A stretch of 64,000 nucleotides of DNA from Pandoraea fibrosis (GCF_000807775.2 NZ_CP047385.1:2108001-2172000); one strand, 5' to 3'. Positions 42,617 to 51,392 are shown, counted from the stretch's first letter. Notes: a model not told the origin generated them from the letters alone. A program made the numbers and translations.

Positions 42617-43975
42617 ATGACCGATTCCCCTGTCTCCGCACTCGTCGAACGCCTGTCGGGCGATATCCGCAGCGGCGTGCTGTCGCCAGGCTCGGCACTG
42701 CCGACGCATCGAAAACTCGCCGCGCAGTACGGCATTGCGATTGCGTCCGCGACCAAGGTCTACGCGAAGCTGCGAGATCTGGGACTGGTCGTCGGCGAGG
42801 TGGGGCGGGGGACGTTCGTGCGGGATCGTCCGATGCAGCGCGAGTGGGATGTCGATGACGAGGCGCGGCTGAGTTCCAGCGCGGTGGATCTGTCGTTCAA
42901 CCATCCGTCATGGCCGGATCAGAGCGAGTTGCTGCGCGCGACGTTGCGTGAGCTGGCGACGGCCGGGGATCTCAGTGCGTTGATGCATCAGCAGCCGCCC
43001 GGCGGTCGGCAGCATGAGCGCGAGACGGTGGCGGCGTATCTGCGTCGTGCGCGGGGCATTGATGTGCCGGGGGAACGCATCTTTCTCGTCGGTGGCGCGC
43101 AACAAGGTCTCGACGTGGTGGTGCGAACGGCGTTGCGCCCGGGCGATGCCGTGGCCGTCGACGCGTTGACGTATCCGGGATTCAAGATGACGGCGTCGCT
43201 GGCAGGACTGACGTTGAAGCCAGTTGCGGCGGGGCATGGCGGGCGCAGGGGACATGTGGGGCCCGATTTCGATGCGCTCGAAGCGGTATGCCGTCGCCAT
43301 GCCGTGAGGGCCATCTATTCGATGCCGACGTTGCACAACCCGCTGGGTTGGGTGTTGAGTACGGCACAGCGTCGGCGTTTGGTGGAGATTGCACGACGTT
43401 ACGACTGCCTGATCATTGAAGATGCGACGTATGCGTATCTCGTTGACAGCGTGGGACTGCCCATCGTCACGCTCGCGCCGGAGCGTACGTTTTACATATC
43501 GAGTCTCTCGAAGAGTGTGGCGACGGGGTTGCGCTTCGGGTATGTCGTTGCGCCTGAGGCGTACGCAGCGCAGGTCAAACGTGTGGTGCGGGCGTCGTAC
43601 TGGAGTCTGTCGAGTGTGGTCACGGCCATCGCGACGCGCTGGTTCGCGAGCGGTGAGGTCGAGCGTCAGGAGGAACGCCAGCGCGCGCAGGCAAAGTGGC
43701 GTCAGACGGTTGCCCGTGAGGCGTTGCGCGGCATGGATGTGGTTACGCATCCGTCGTCGTTATTTCTTTGGCTGCCGTTGCCCGAAGGATTGCGCATGGA
43801 TCGGGTGGCGTCCGCGCTGGCTGCGCGCGGTATCGCCGTATCGAAGGCGCAGGCTTACGCCACGACGCGGCACGCGCCTCATGCACTTCGGCTTGGACTG
43901 AGTTCGATGAGCGAGGCGCAGGTCGCGCCTGTGCTCGCCGAGGTGCGCGACATCATCGAGCGGATGCCGCTGTGA
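42617..43975 (+). CDS. MocR-type GntR/aminotransferase regulator
   Basis: 452-residue regulator: N-terminal GntR HTH (about 8-72, LPTHRKLAAQYGIAIASATK) joined to a fold-type I aminotransferase domain. The PLP-binding lysine is K299 in SSLSKSVATGLRFGY, and MPTLHNPLG and EDATYAYL are typical cofactor-site segments. MocR proteins sense PLP or amino acids; PdxR is one example. Start at 42617 (MTDSPVSALV). It is divergent from the thioesterase gene; the target is not visible. Confidence 0.92.
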   Translation: MTDSPVSALVERLSGDIRSGVLSPGSALPTHRKLAAQYGIAIASATKVYAKLRDLGLVVGEVGRGTFVRDRPMQREWDVDDEARLSSSAVDLSFNHPSWPDQSELLRATLRELATAGDLSALMHQQPPGGRQHERETVAAYLRRARGIDVPGERIFLVGGAQQGLDVVVRTALRPGDAVAVDALTYPGFKMTASLAGLTLKPVAAGHGGRRGHVGPDFDALEAVCRRHAVRAIYSMPTLHNPLGWVLSTAQRRRLVEIARRYDCLIIEDATYAYLVDSVGLPIVTLAPERTFYISSLSKSVATGLRFGYVVAPEAYAAQVKRVVRASYWSLSSVVTAIATRWFASGEVERQEERQRAQAKWRQTVAREALRGMDVVTHPSSLFLWLPLPEGLRMDRVASALAARGIAVSKAQAYATTRHAPHALRLGLSSMSEAQVAPVLAEVRDIIERMPL

Positions 43976-44017
43976 TGGGGCTGCTGCTGATCTCCAGCAT
44001 CACGGGATTTCAACACC

Positions 44018-44062
44018 TTGCATAAGTTGCGAGACGCAACTATATTGGTTGCGTGCCGCAAC
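44018..44062 (+). promoter_or_regulatory. Promoter with two operators for the MarR-GNAT gene
   Basis: -35 TTGCAT (44018-44023), 17-bp spacer, -10 TATATT (44041-44046). Operator 1, AGTTGCG-AGA-CGCAACT (44025-44041), fills the spacer. Operator 2, GTTGCG-TGC-CGCAAC (44048-44062), lies just after the -10. The centres are 22 bp apart, two helical turns, so two dimers would bind one face and block RNA polymerase. Confidence 0.8.
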
Positions 44063-44125
44063 TTTTGCAATGTCTGTGCGTCACCGTCATGCCTGACGTC
44101 ATTCGCGACCTGTGTGAGATGCCCT

Positions 44126-45094
44126 ATGGACCTTGTCGATCTACCCGGTATGCCCCGCGAAGCGGAGATTCTCGAACTCCGCGATTTCTCCCGAAAACTG
44201 GTGCGCGAGCTGGGGTTCATGCGAACCACGCTCGCCGATAGCGACCTCGCGCCATCGGCCGTCCATGCCATTATCGAAATCGGCGCGACGCCCGGCATCA
44301 GTGCCAAGGACCTCGGCAATATTCTGCGTCTCGATAAATCGAACACCAGTCGGCAAGTGGCGAAGCTGGAGGCCAGTGGCCTCGTGCGGCGTGCGACTGC
44401 CAACGACGATGCGCGAACCTCCGAACTCTCACTGACCGAGGCGGGACAGGAGCTGCGGCGCAAGATCGACCGCTTCGCGACGGATCAGGTGTCGAGTGCA
44501 TTGCGACGTATCGTGCCAGCAGATCAGGAGGCGCTGGTCCGCTCACTCGCGTTATATGCCGATGCGCTTGCGCAGGACAATTCGGCAAAGCGGGTGGACG
44601 AGGCCGGGATCGATGCGCAGATTACGGAGGGATACCAGCCCGGGTGCATCGGCGATATCGCGAGCCTGCACGCGCGCTACTACGCAGAGCACTGGGGCTT
44701 CGGCGCCTACTTCGAGAAGAAGGTCGCGACGGGGCTGGCGGAATTTGCCGGGGCGTTGCCAGCAGAGGGCAAGGCGCTTTGGTTGTACATCGAGAACGGA
44801 CGCACGCTGGCCTCGCTCGCCATCGACGGAAATCTGGAGACGGGGGTTGCGCACTTGCGTTGGTTCATCGTGGACGACGCGCTGCGTGGCTCGGGCGTTG
44901 GACGGCGTCTCATGTCGGCCGCCATGGCGTATGTCGACGCGCGTTTCAATGAGACCTACCTGTGGACGTTCAAAGGGCTCGACGCGGCGCGTCATCTTTA
45001 CGAATCGTTCGGCTTTCGTCTCGCCGAGGAAGCGGAAGGCGAGCAATGGGGAAGACGCGTCGTCGAGCAGCGGTTTAACCGTCGCAAAGCGTAA
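44126..45094 (+). CDS. MarR-GNAT fusion protein (HTH plus N-acetyltransferase)
   Basis: 322 residues from ATG 44126 (GAGA upstream). N-terminal MarR domain (about 1-145: LGNILRLDKSNTSRQVAKLE, DDARTSELSLTEAGQ) and C-terminal GNAT domain (about 165-322: LRWFIVDDALRGSGVGRRLM is the acetyl-CoA loop R-G-x-G-x-G-R). Fusions of this type are widespread; the HTH probably controls its own transcription through the tandem repeats upstream, while the enzyme substrate is unknown. The gene stands alone. Confidence 0.9.
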   Translation: MDLVDLPGMPREAEILELRDFSRKLVRELGFMRTTLADSDLAPSAVHAIIEIGATPGISAKDLGNILRLDKSNTSRQVAKLEASGLVRRATANDDARTSELSLTEAGQELRRKIDRFATDQVSSALRRIVPADQEALVRSLALYADALAQDNSAKRVDEAGIDAQITEGYQPGCIGDIASLHARYYAEHWGFGAYFEKKVATGLAEFAGALPAEGKALWLYIENGRTLASLAIDGNLETGVAHLRWFIVDDALRGSGVGRRLMSAAMAYVDARFNETYLWTFKGLDAARHLYESFGFRLAEEAEGEQWGRRVVEQRFNRRKA

Positions 45095-45105
45095 ATGGAC
45101 GCGAT

Positions 45106-45729
45106 TTACGTAATAAGTGTCAGGGCGTCCGCAAGCGACAGCACCGTCGTTCTCGAATCGAAGGCGGTTGCGAAAAGATGATCGTGAACGATCGTATCGG
45201 GGTCGTAGCAACAGTCCTTGACGGTGAAAAGCCGGTAATCAGCGTCGCTTGCGTAGGCTACGGAAGACAGCATGACGCCGGTCGAGGCGATGCCGACCAT
45301 CATCAACGTGTCGACGCCGCTTGCGCTCAGTCGTAACTGCAGGTCGGTGCCGAAGAAAGCGCTGGCGCGGTGCGCGATGACGAGCGGCTCCTCGGGACGT
45401 TGTGCCAGTTCAGGCGAAATTGTGTCGTCGACGAACAATCCCAGTCGTTTCACGCCTTGCCCGTTGCGGTTCATCGGGCTGACTTCCGGATAGCCGGGGC
45501 TGAAGTGGAATTTGACGAAGTAGACGGCGATACCCCGGGCGCGCGCCGCGTTGCACAACGCGCGTGTGTTGGCGAGCAGCGTCGGCGCGACGGCGGGGAA
45601 CAGCGCGAGGATGTCCGTCTGATAGTGCATGACGATCAGCGCGGTCTTCGCCGGGATGAGTGGGCTGTTGAGCGCGTCTGGGCTGTGTGACGCGGGATCG
45701 GCGGTCTTGCGTTCGACGGGTGACGTCAT
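45106..45729 (-). CDS. Isochorismatase-like protein lacking the catalytic triad
   Basis: 207 residues with the isochorismatase/cysteine-hydrolase fold, but the Asp-Lys-Cys triad is absent. The usual IDMQND strand reads VMHYQTD (Asp to His), the Lys segment reads VIAHRASAFFGTDL, and the position of the nucleophilic Cys reads GIASTGVMLSSVAYA (Val in its place). The cis-peptide region and later strands are kept, so it is not simply decayed. It may be a non-hydrolytic or binding member of the family. Convergent with the MarR-GNAT gene. Confidence 0.85.
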   Translation of the reverse strand: MTSPVERKTADPASHSPDALNSPLIPAKTALIVMHYQTDILALFPAVAPTLLANTRALCNAARARGIAVYFVKFHFSPGYPEVSPMNRNGQGVKRLGLFVDDTISPELAQRPEEPLVIAHRASAFFGTDLQLRLSASGVDTLMMVGIASTGVMLSSVAYASDADYRLFTVKDCCYDPDTIVHDHLFATAFDSRTTVLSLADALTLIT

Positions 45730-45847
45730 CGGATGTCTCGAAAGAGAGTGACGCGACGACTTTATCAGAATGCTTCAGGCGTCTGGGCTGCGGCGGACGG
45801 CGCGAGACGCCGCTGTTCGATCAGGTGGCCGTGCTGTGCTGAAATGC

Positions 45848-45884
45848 AAAAAGCCTTGATTTCTTTACGAAATCAAGGCTTTTT
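45848..45884 (-). terminator. Terminator of the tRNA-fMet transcript
   Basis: Perfect 16-bp stem AAAAAGCCTTGATTTC / GAAATCAAGGCTTTTT with a 5-base loop, giving a T run on both strands. It lies 9 bases past the 3' end of the minus-strand tRNA gene. Confidence 0.92.
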
Positions 45885-45892
45885 ACCATGTC

Positions 45893-45969
45893 TGGTTGCG
45901 GGGACAGGATTTGAACCTGTGACCTTCGGGTTATGAGCCCGACGAGCTGCCAGACTGCTCCACCCCGCG
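45893..45969 (-). tRNA. tRNA-fMet (CAT)
   Basis: 77-nt cloverleaf read on the minus strand, beginning CGCGGGG and ending CCCCGCAACCA with encoded CCA. Anticodon CAT is at 45935-45933. The unpaired C1-A72 at the top of the acceptor stem identifies the initiator tRNA. T-loop GGTTCAAATCC is standard. It is single-copy within the window. Confidence 0.96.
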
Positions 45970-45982
45970 TCTGAAGAAATGA

Positions 45983-46012
45983 ATAGTACGGGAATTCTGC
46001 GCATTGTGTCAA
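45983..46012 (-). promoter_or_regulatory. Promoter of tRNA-fMet
   Basis: On the minus strand TTGACA (46012-46007), 18-bp spacer, TACTAT (45988-45983). The start of transcription would fall a few bases before the mature tRNA 5' end at 45969, as usual for tRNA genes. Confidence 0.8.
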
Positions 46013-46140
46013 GCATTTATGACATTTGTTTTATGAACTTCCCGAAAATCATGCACGAGGCGTGCATTTTCCCCGTATCTCGCGCGCATGCGTTGTGTTG
46101 CGGGCCTTCACTTGTCGAATCCTCTGGTTTAGTATTTGTG

Positions 46141-46155
46141 TTACCAACCAGTTAA
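46141..46155. promoter_or_regulatory. TetR operator-like site, upstream of tetR
   Basis: TTACCAACCAGTTAA, 12 bases before the TetR start. Its reverse complement matches the site at 46863-46877 in 13 of 15 positions, so both are probably bound by the TetR protein encoded between them. Confidence 0.6.
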
Positions 46156-46167
46156 TTAAAGCTATCC

Positions 46168-46812
46168 ATGACGAACGATCCTCAGGTGGCTCGAGTCACC
46201 AGAAACCGTGATCGCACGCGGGCGCAGATCCTGTCCGCCGCACGCGACGAGTTTTCGTTGCGCGGCTACGAAGGTGCCCGCGTGGAGGCCATCGCCGAGC
46301 GCGCTGGCTCCAACAAGCGCATGCTTTATTACTACTTCAAGAACAAAGACGAGTTGTTTCTCGCGGTGATGGAGGACACCTATCGCGGCATTCGCGATGC
46401 GGAAGCCGAACTGCGTCTGCTTGACCTTGCGCCTATCGATGCGATCCGCGCGCTCGTCACATTCACCTGGGAGTACTACCTCGCACATCCCGAGTTTCTC
46501 TCGCTGCTCAATAGCGAAAACCTCTATCACGCGCAGCATCTGCGCCGCTCGAACGACATCCGCTCGCTGAACTCCCCGCTCATCGACACGCTGGGTGAAA
46601 TCCTCGCGCGCGGTCATCGGGAGAAGCTGTTTCGTGGCGGCGTCGATCCGCTTCAGCTCTACATCTCCATCGCGGCACTTGGCTACTTCTACCTGTCGAA
46701 CAACGCCACGCTGTGCACCGTGTTCGGGCGAGACCTGTCGACCCCGAAGGCGCGTCTCGAACGTCTTCAGCACATGATCGATATGGTCTTGGGGTATCTA
46801 CTGATCAGCTAG
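46168..46812 (+). CDS. TetR-family regulator
   Basis: 214-residue TetR protein with a textbook N-terminal HTH (about 15-62: RAQILSAARDEFSLRGYEGA, NKRMLYYYFKNKDELF). The C-terminal ligand domain resembles the group found with NMT1/THI5-type ABC importers. Operator-like 15-mers flank it, one before its own start and one in the gap before the ABC permease gene. It should repress both until a ligand from the unidentified pathway binds. Confidence 0.92.
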   Translation: MTNDPQVARVTRNRDRTRAQILSAARDEFSLRGYEGARVEAIAERAGSNKRMLYYYFKNKDELFLAVMEDTYRGIRDAEAELRLLDLAPIDAIRALVTFTWEYYLAHPEFLSLLNSENLYHAQHLRRSNDIRSLNSPLIDTLGEILARGHREKLFRGGVDPLQLYISIAALGYFYLSNNATLCTVFGRDLSTPKARLERLQHMIDMVLGYLLIS

Positions 46813-46862
46813 TTTTTTACACGATTCCCCGTTGACAGCCCAATGTCGCCTGCCTAAGATAA

Positions 46863-46877
46863 TTAACCAGTTGGTAA
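46863..46877. promoter_or_regulatory. TetR operator-like site, upstream of ABC operon
   Basis: TTAACCAGTTGGTAA, with ACCA/TGGT arms, 105 bases before the ABC permease start. It is the inverted near-copy of the 46141 site. Confidence 0.6.
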
Positions 46878-46982
46878 CAAAAAGCGAAGAAGACACACCG
46901 CGCATACACAACACGCCGGCGATGTCCGAGACCTGATCTCGCACACGACCGGCCCGTACCTCGCCAAGGATGGAGACAACTC

Positions 46983-47786
46983 ATGGCGCAAGCGACACCG
47001 TTGGTTCGTAAGGTATTCGAGTCTCGTGCGTTCAGGCCCATTGCCCTGATTGCATTCATCATCATCGGCTGGGAGCTGACGATTCAGCTCTTCCAGATCA
47101 AACCGTATCTGGTGCCCGATCCCCTGGTCGTCATCCGCCAGCTCGTCACCGACTGGCCCAAGCTCTGGAGCGAGACGCTGGTGACGACTTACGCCACGGT
47201 CGGCGGCTTCCTCCTCTCGGCCTTGATTGGCGTGCCGCTCGCGATGCTCATCGCTTACTCCCGGCTCGTCGAGAGCTATGTCTATCCGCTGCTGGTCTTC
47301 TCGCAATCGATTCCGAAGATCGCCATCGCGCCGTTGCTGGTGGTCTGGTTCGGTTTCGGCATCGTGCCGAAAATCGTCACGGCGTTCTTGCTTGGCTTCT
47401 TCCCCGTTGTCGTATCGACGGTCATGGGGTTCAAGTCTGTCGACCGCGACATGATCGACCTTGTGCGGTCGATGAAAGCCAGCCGTTTGCAAACGTTCCT
47501 CAAGATCAGTCTGCCGTTCGCCATGCCCAGCATCTTCAGCGGACTGAAGGTGTCGGTCACGCTGGCCGTGGTCGGCGCCGTTGTCGGTGAGTTCGTCGGC
47601 GCCAATTCCGGCATCGGCTATGTGCTGCAAGTGGCGAACGGCAACTTCGATCTGCCGCTGATGTTCGCGGCGCTCATCCTGCTCTCCCTCGTCGGCGTGG
47701 TGTTGTTCGTGCTGGTCGACATGGTCGAGCGGGTGATGATCCCCTGGCACGCCTCGCATCGCGACGATTACTACGTCAGCCCCTGA
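46983..47786 (+). CDS. ABC importer permease (NitT/TauT family)
   Basis: Inner-membrane permease of 267 residues with about six helices (IALIAFIIIGWELTI at the N-terminus; VGGFLLSALIGVPLAMLIAY). The EAA-type loop that contacts the ATPase is around residues 150-175 (RDMIDLVRSMKASRLQTFLK). SsuC/ThiX-like. It is the first gene of the importer unit, followed by the binding protein after 120 bases and the ATPase. The substrate is unknown but likely a small organic anion or N-heterocycle. Confidence 0.92.
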   Translation: MAQATPLVRKVFESRAFRPIALIAFIIIGWELTIQLFQIKPYLVPDPLVVIRQLVTDWPKLWSETLVTTYATVGGFLLSALIGVPLAMLIAYSRLVESYVYPLLVFSQSIPKIAIAPLLVVWFGFGIVPKIVTAFLLGFFPVVVSTVMGFKSVDRDMIDLVRSMKASRLQTFLKISLPFAMPSIFSGLKVSVTLAVVGAVVGEFVGANSGIGYVLQVANGNFDLPLMFAALILLSLVGVVLFVLVDMVERVMIPWHASHRDDYYVSP

Positions 47787-47906
47787 GCGCGACCTCGCCG
47801 AGGGTATCGGCAACGTTAGCAATGTCACCGAATTTCGCCGTAGCGCGGGCGACTCGCGCTCGGCTCGTCGCATCCCCCGTAAGAAGAACGACATAAGGAG
47901 ACAGGC

Positions 47907-48971
47907 ATGATTCGAATGCAAGCGCGGCGCGGCGGTGTGCCGCGACGGGTATCGGGAGCCACCCCCATGTTCCTCGCACGTATTTCCCGTGCGATCGCGA
48001 GGGTCGCGACCGGCGCGGTGATCGCGCTCGGCATGGCGCTGCCGGCGCAAGCGCGCGACAAGGTCACGCTGATGCTCAACTGGTACACCTATGGCGAGCA
48101 TGCGCCGTTCTATCTCGGGGTCGAGCGCGGCTACTTCGCCGCAGAGAACATTGATCTCGATATTCAGGAAGGGCGCGGCTCGGCCGTCACCGTGCAAGCG
48201 GTGGCGGCGGGTTCGACAACGCTCGGCTATGCAGACGTCAGCACCATGATCAAGGCGGCTGCCAAGGGAGCGCCGGTGGTGACCGTTGGCGTGATGTTGC
48301 AAAAGAGCCCGGCGTCGGTGATGGGCTTTGCCGAGAAGAACATCGTGAAGCCGGCCGATATCAAGGGCCGCACGGTCGCCATGACCCCCGGCGATTCGCT
48401 CTCGCAACTCTGGCCCGTCTATCTCAAGTCGAATCATCTCGGTGACTCGGACTACAAACCCGTGTCGGGCGACGCGGCGACCAAACGCAACGCGGTGGTC
48501 AACGGCCGTGCCGATCTGCTGCTGGGCAACGTGAACGACCAGAAGCCGATCATCGAAGAAATCACGGGCAAGCCGGTGCGTGCGCTGTTGTTCGCCGACG
48601 CGGGCGTCAATCCGTTGAACGGCGGCATCATCGCACGCAAGGAGATGCTCAAGTCGAACCCCGATCTGTTGCGTCGCTTCCTGCGCGCGGCGGCGAAATC
48701 GGTGCAGGCTGCCACGCAGTCGCCGCAAGACGCTGTGAACGCCATGCTCAAGATCAATGCGAAGGCCGGCAAACCGGAAACGCTTACCAAGAGCTGGGAG
48801 GCAACGATTCCGCTGCTGCATACCGCCAGTACGCAGAATCTGCCGCCGCTGCGCTTCGATCCGAAAGACATGGCCGCCACACTCGACCTGATGGTCAAGT
48901 ACGGCGGAGTGGACGGCGCTACCGCCGGCAAGGCCGAGGACTATTACACGCTGGAGTTTCTGCCGAAATGA
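47907..48971 (+). CDS. ABC importer substrate-binding protein (NMT1/THI5-like)
   Basis: Periplasmic binding protein of 354 residues. Signal sequence with a long, Arg-rich N-region and cleavage near ALPAQA-R (about residue 50); MFLARISRAIARVATG may be the real start. The mature part opens with VTLMLNWYTYGEHAPFYLGV, typical of THI5/NMT1 proteins that bind pyrimidine or aromatic/sulphonate ligands. ATAAGGAGA precedes the ATG at 47907. Its stop overlaps the ATPase gene by 4 bases. Confidence 0.92.
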   Translation: MIRMQARRGGVPRRVSGATPMFLARISRAIARVATGAVIALGMALPAQARDKVTLMLNWYTYGEHAPFYLGVERGYFAAENIDLDIQEGRGSAVTVQAVAAGSTTLGYADVSTMIKAAAKGAPVVTVGVMLQKSPASVMGFAEKNIVKPADIKGRTVAMTPGDSLSQLWPVYLKSNHLGDSDYKPVSGDAATKRNAVVNGRADLLLGNVNDQKPIIEEITGKPVRALLFADAGVNPLNGGIIARKEMLKSNPDLLRRFLRAAAKSVQAATQSPQDAVNAMLKINAKAGKPETLTKSWEATIPLLHTASTQNLPPLRFDPKDMAATLDLMVKYGGVDGATAGKAEDYYTLEFLPK

Positions 48972-49816
48972 ACCGCCCAGTGGAAAGTGTGCTGACGGCG
49001 TTGTCGGCAGTGCCCGGCAGCGCTGCCGAACCCGCCGTGCGTCCGGACCCGATGATCCGTTTTGACGGCATCGCGAAAACGTATGAAACGAAAGAGGGAT
49101 CGGTTCGCTCGCTCAATCCGGTATCGCTCGATGTGGCGCCCGGTGAGTTCGTCTCCATCGTCGGGCCGAGCGGTTGTGGCAAGAGCACGTTGCTGAAGAT
49201 TGCCGCCGGGTTGCTGCCGGCGTCGGAAGGAACGCTGATCGTCAACGGCAAGGCCGTCGACGGCCCGCCCGACGACATCGGTATGGTGTTCCAGAATGCA
49301 GTGCTGCTCGCGTGGCGCGACATTCTGTCCAACATCATGTTGCAAATCGAAGTGCGCAAGCTCGACCGGGCCGCGTATCTGGCGCGGGCGAAGGCGCTCA
49401 TCGAGATGGCGGGCCTCACGGACTTTGCCCACAAGCTGCCCTGGCAGCTCTCGGGCGGGATGCAACAACGCGCGGCAATCTGCCGTGCGCTGGTGCACGA
49501 TCCGAAGATCCTGCTCATGGACGAGCCGTTCGGCGCGCTCGATGCCATGACGCGCGAAAAGATGAATCTGGAGTTGCAGCGCATCTGGCTTTCCACGGGA
49601 AAGACGGTGCTGCTCATTACGCACAGCATTCCGGAGGCGGTGTTTTTATCGGATCGTGTGGTGGTGATGTCGGAGCGTCCGGGCAGCATTGCGGCGATCT
49701 ATGACGTCAAACTGCCGCGTCCGCGCGGACTGGACGTCATGGGCGATCCGGAGTTCGCACGTCTCACGCGGCAGATTCGCTCGCACTTTTACGCGCAGGG
49801 GAATCTGGACGAGTAA
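48968..49816 (+). CDS. ABC importer ATPase (NitT/TauT family)
   Basis: 282-residue ATP-binding protein. Walker A GPSGCGKST, Q-loop VFQNAVLLAW, signature LSGGMQQRAA, Walker B ILLMDEPFGALD and H-loop LITHSIPEA are all intact. About 30 extra residues precede the core. It is translationally coupled to the binding protein by an ATGA overlap, and it powers the importer with the permease at 46983. Confidence 0.95.
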   Translation: MNRPVESVLTALSAVPGSAAEPAVRPDPMIRFDGIAKTYETKEGSVRSLNPVSLDVAPGEFVSIVGPSGCGKSTLLKIAAGLLPASEGTLIVNGKAVDGPPDDIGMVFQNAVLLAWRDILSNIMLQIEVRKLDRAAYLARAKALIEMAGLTDFAHKLPWQLSGGMQQRAAICRALVHDPKILLMDEPFGALDAMTREKMNLELQRIWLSTGKTVLLITHSIPEAVFLSDRVVVMSERPGSIAAIYDVKLPRPRGLDVMGDPEFARLTRQIRSHFYAQGNLDE

Positions 49817-49895
49817 TGCCGGCGGGCAGCGCCCGCGTCGTCACGGTCGCCCAGCGGCGACTTCGAGTTAATGCGTTTCTTTCTGGGACTGACGT

Positions 49896-51338
49896 ATGTC
49901 GGGTATGTCAGGGGTATCGCTCACCCTAACGTTTTGCGAATTGTTCGAGCGCGACGTCGCGCTGCGGCTGCCATTTCGCTTCGGTGCGGTCACGTTGCGC
50001 CACGCGACACAGGCCTTTGTGCGCGTGGGCGTGCGTCTGGCCGACGGTCGCGAAGCGGTGGGGGCGAGCGCCGAACTGATGGTGCCGAAATGGTTCGACA
50101 AGTCGCCGGAACTGTCGCAGGCGCAGAACGCCGAGCAACTGCGCGATTCACTTCGGCTGGCACGTCGGCTGGCGCTGGAAGACAGTGCGCCTGCGACCGC
50201 TTTCGCTCGCTTCGAACGGCAGTATCCGGTGCAACTTCACGAAGGGGCGGCGCTTGGATTGAATCCGCTCGTGGCGTCGTTCGGGCTTGCGCAGATCGAT
50301 AAGGCGGTCCTCGATGGTCTGTGCCGCGCGTTGGGTGTTTCGTTTTTCGACGCCATGCGGCGCAACGTGGTGGGCTTGAGGCATACGCCGCTAGCCCCGG
50401 ATCTCGACGGCTTCGATTTCGACACCCTGTTGACCGATCTCCGGCCGATGCGCTCGCTCGCGTTGCGGCACACGGTGGGTATGGCCGACGTGCTTACCCA
50501 CGCGGGGAGCGCGGACCTGCCAGACGATGGACTGCCTGCGACGCTTGAAGACGTGGTGCGTCGCTATCGTCCGCGTGAATTCAAGCTCAAGCTCGGCGGC
50601 GACGCACAGCAGGATCGCGAACGCCTCACCGCCATTGCCTCGCTGTTAGGGCGGCAATGTCCGGATTACCGCGTCACGCTCGATGGCAACGAGCAATACG
50701 CCGACGCCGGCACGTTCCTCGCGTTTTGGCGTTCGATGGAGCGCGACGCCCAACTGTCCGATCTGGTGCGGCGGGTGCGTTATGTGGAACAACCGTTGGC
50801 GCGAAGCGTGGCGCTGCGTCATCCGCTGGGCCCGCTCGCGAGTGCCGTGCCGATGATGATCGACGAATCCGACGAGACGCTCGATGCCTTCGTGGATGCA
50901 AAGGCGCTGGGCTATCGCGCCGTGTCGAGCAAGAGTTGCAAGGGCCTTTACAAGTCGCTGATCAATCGCGCGCGTTGCGAACTCTGGAACGCACAGGCGG
51001 GGGTACGTCGTTACTTCATGACGGCAGAAGACCTGACCTGTCAGGCGGGGCTTGCCGTGCAACAGGATCTGGCGTTGGCGGCGCTGCTTGGCGTGACGCA
51101 CATCGAGCGCAACGGGCACCACTATGTCGCTGGTATGCCCGGTGCCCGGGAAGAGGAGCAGCGAGCCTTCGCGCAGCGTCATCCGGCGCTCTACGCGTGG
51201 CAAGCCGGGCAGGACATTGACGGGGTGCGTTTGCGGGTGAACGAAGGCGACATCGCGTTGGAAGACCTCTACGGCGAAGGTTTTGCATCAAATGCCATGC
51301 CGGATTGGACGACGCTTCGGGAGATGCAGACACATTGA
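49896..51338 (+). CDS. Enolase-superfamily enzyme (mandelate racemase/MLE-like)
   Basis: 480-residue TIM-barrel enzyme. Metal ligands look complete: D263 (TLDGNE), E298 (RYVEQP) and D323/E324 (MIDESD). The second-strand Lys motif is K230-L-K232 (REFKLKLGG), and further lysines K346/K349 lie in SSKSCKG opposite it. These are the bases of superfamily racemases and acid-sugar dehydratases. The protein is about 80-100 residues longer than usual because of an extended N-terminal capping region. Reaction unknown; dehydration or epimerisation of a hydroxy-acid is inferred from family. Confidence 0.82.
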   Translation: MSGMSGVSLTLTFCELFERDVALRLPFRFGAVTLRHATQAFVRVGVRLADGREAVGASAELMVPKWFDKSPELSQAQNAEQLRDSLRLARRLALEDSAPATAFARFERQYPVQLHEGAALGLNPLVASFGLAQIDKAVLDGLCRALGVSFFDAMRRNVVGLRHTPLAPDLDGFDFDTLLTDLRPMRSLALRHTVGMADVLTHAGSADLPDDGLPATLEDVVRRYRPREFKLKLGGDAQQDRERLTAIASLLGRQCPDYRVTLDGNEQYADAGTFLAFWRSMERDAQLSDLVRRVRYVEQPLARSVALRHPLGPLASAVPMMIDESDETLDAFVDAKALGYRAVSSKSCKGLYKSLINRARCELWNAQAGVRRYFMTAEDLTCQAGLAVQQDLALAALLGVTHIERNGHHYVAGMPGAREEEQRAFAQRHPALYAWQAGQDIDGVRLRVNEGDIALEDLYGEGFASNAMPDWTTLREMQTH

Positions 51339-51392
51339 ACGACAGAGGGTGAGGCAATGATATGTCGGATCCTTCGCCAATAATTTAGGTAT

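Noticed and set aside
45733..45936. 67-codon frame ending GTGFEPVTFGL
   Set aside because: This well-known spurious peptide is the antisense of tRNA-fMet.
45821..46012. 63-codon minus-strand frame containing RSQVQILSP
   Set aside because: Another translation across the tRNA-fMet gene and its promoter, a common annotation artefact.
46051..46067. ATGCAC-GAGGC-GTGCAT hairpin followed by TTTT
   Set aside because: It has no gene upstream on the plus strand to terminate and may be incidental.
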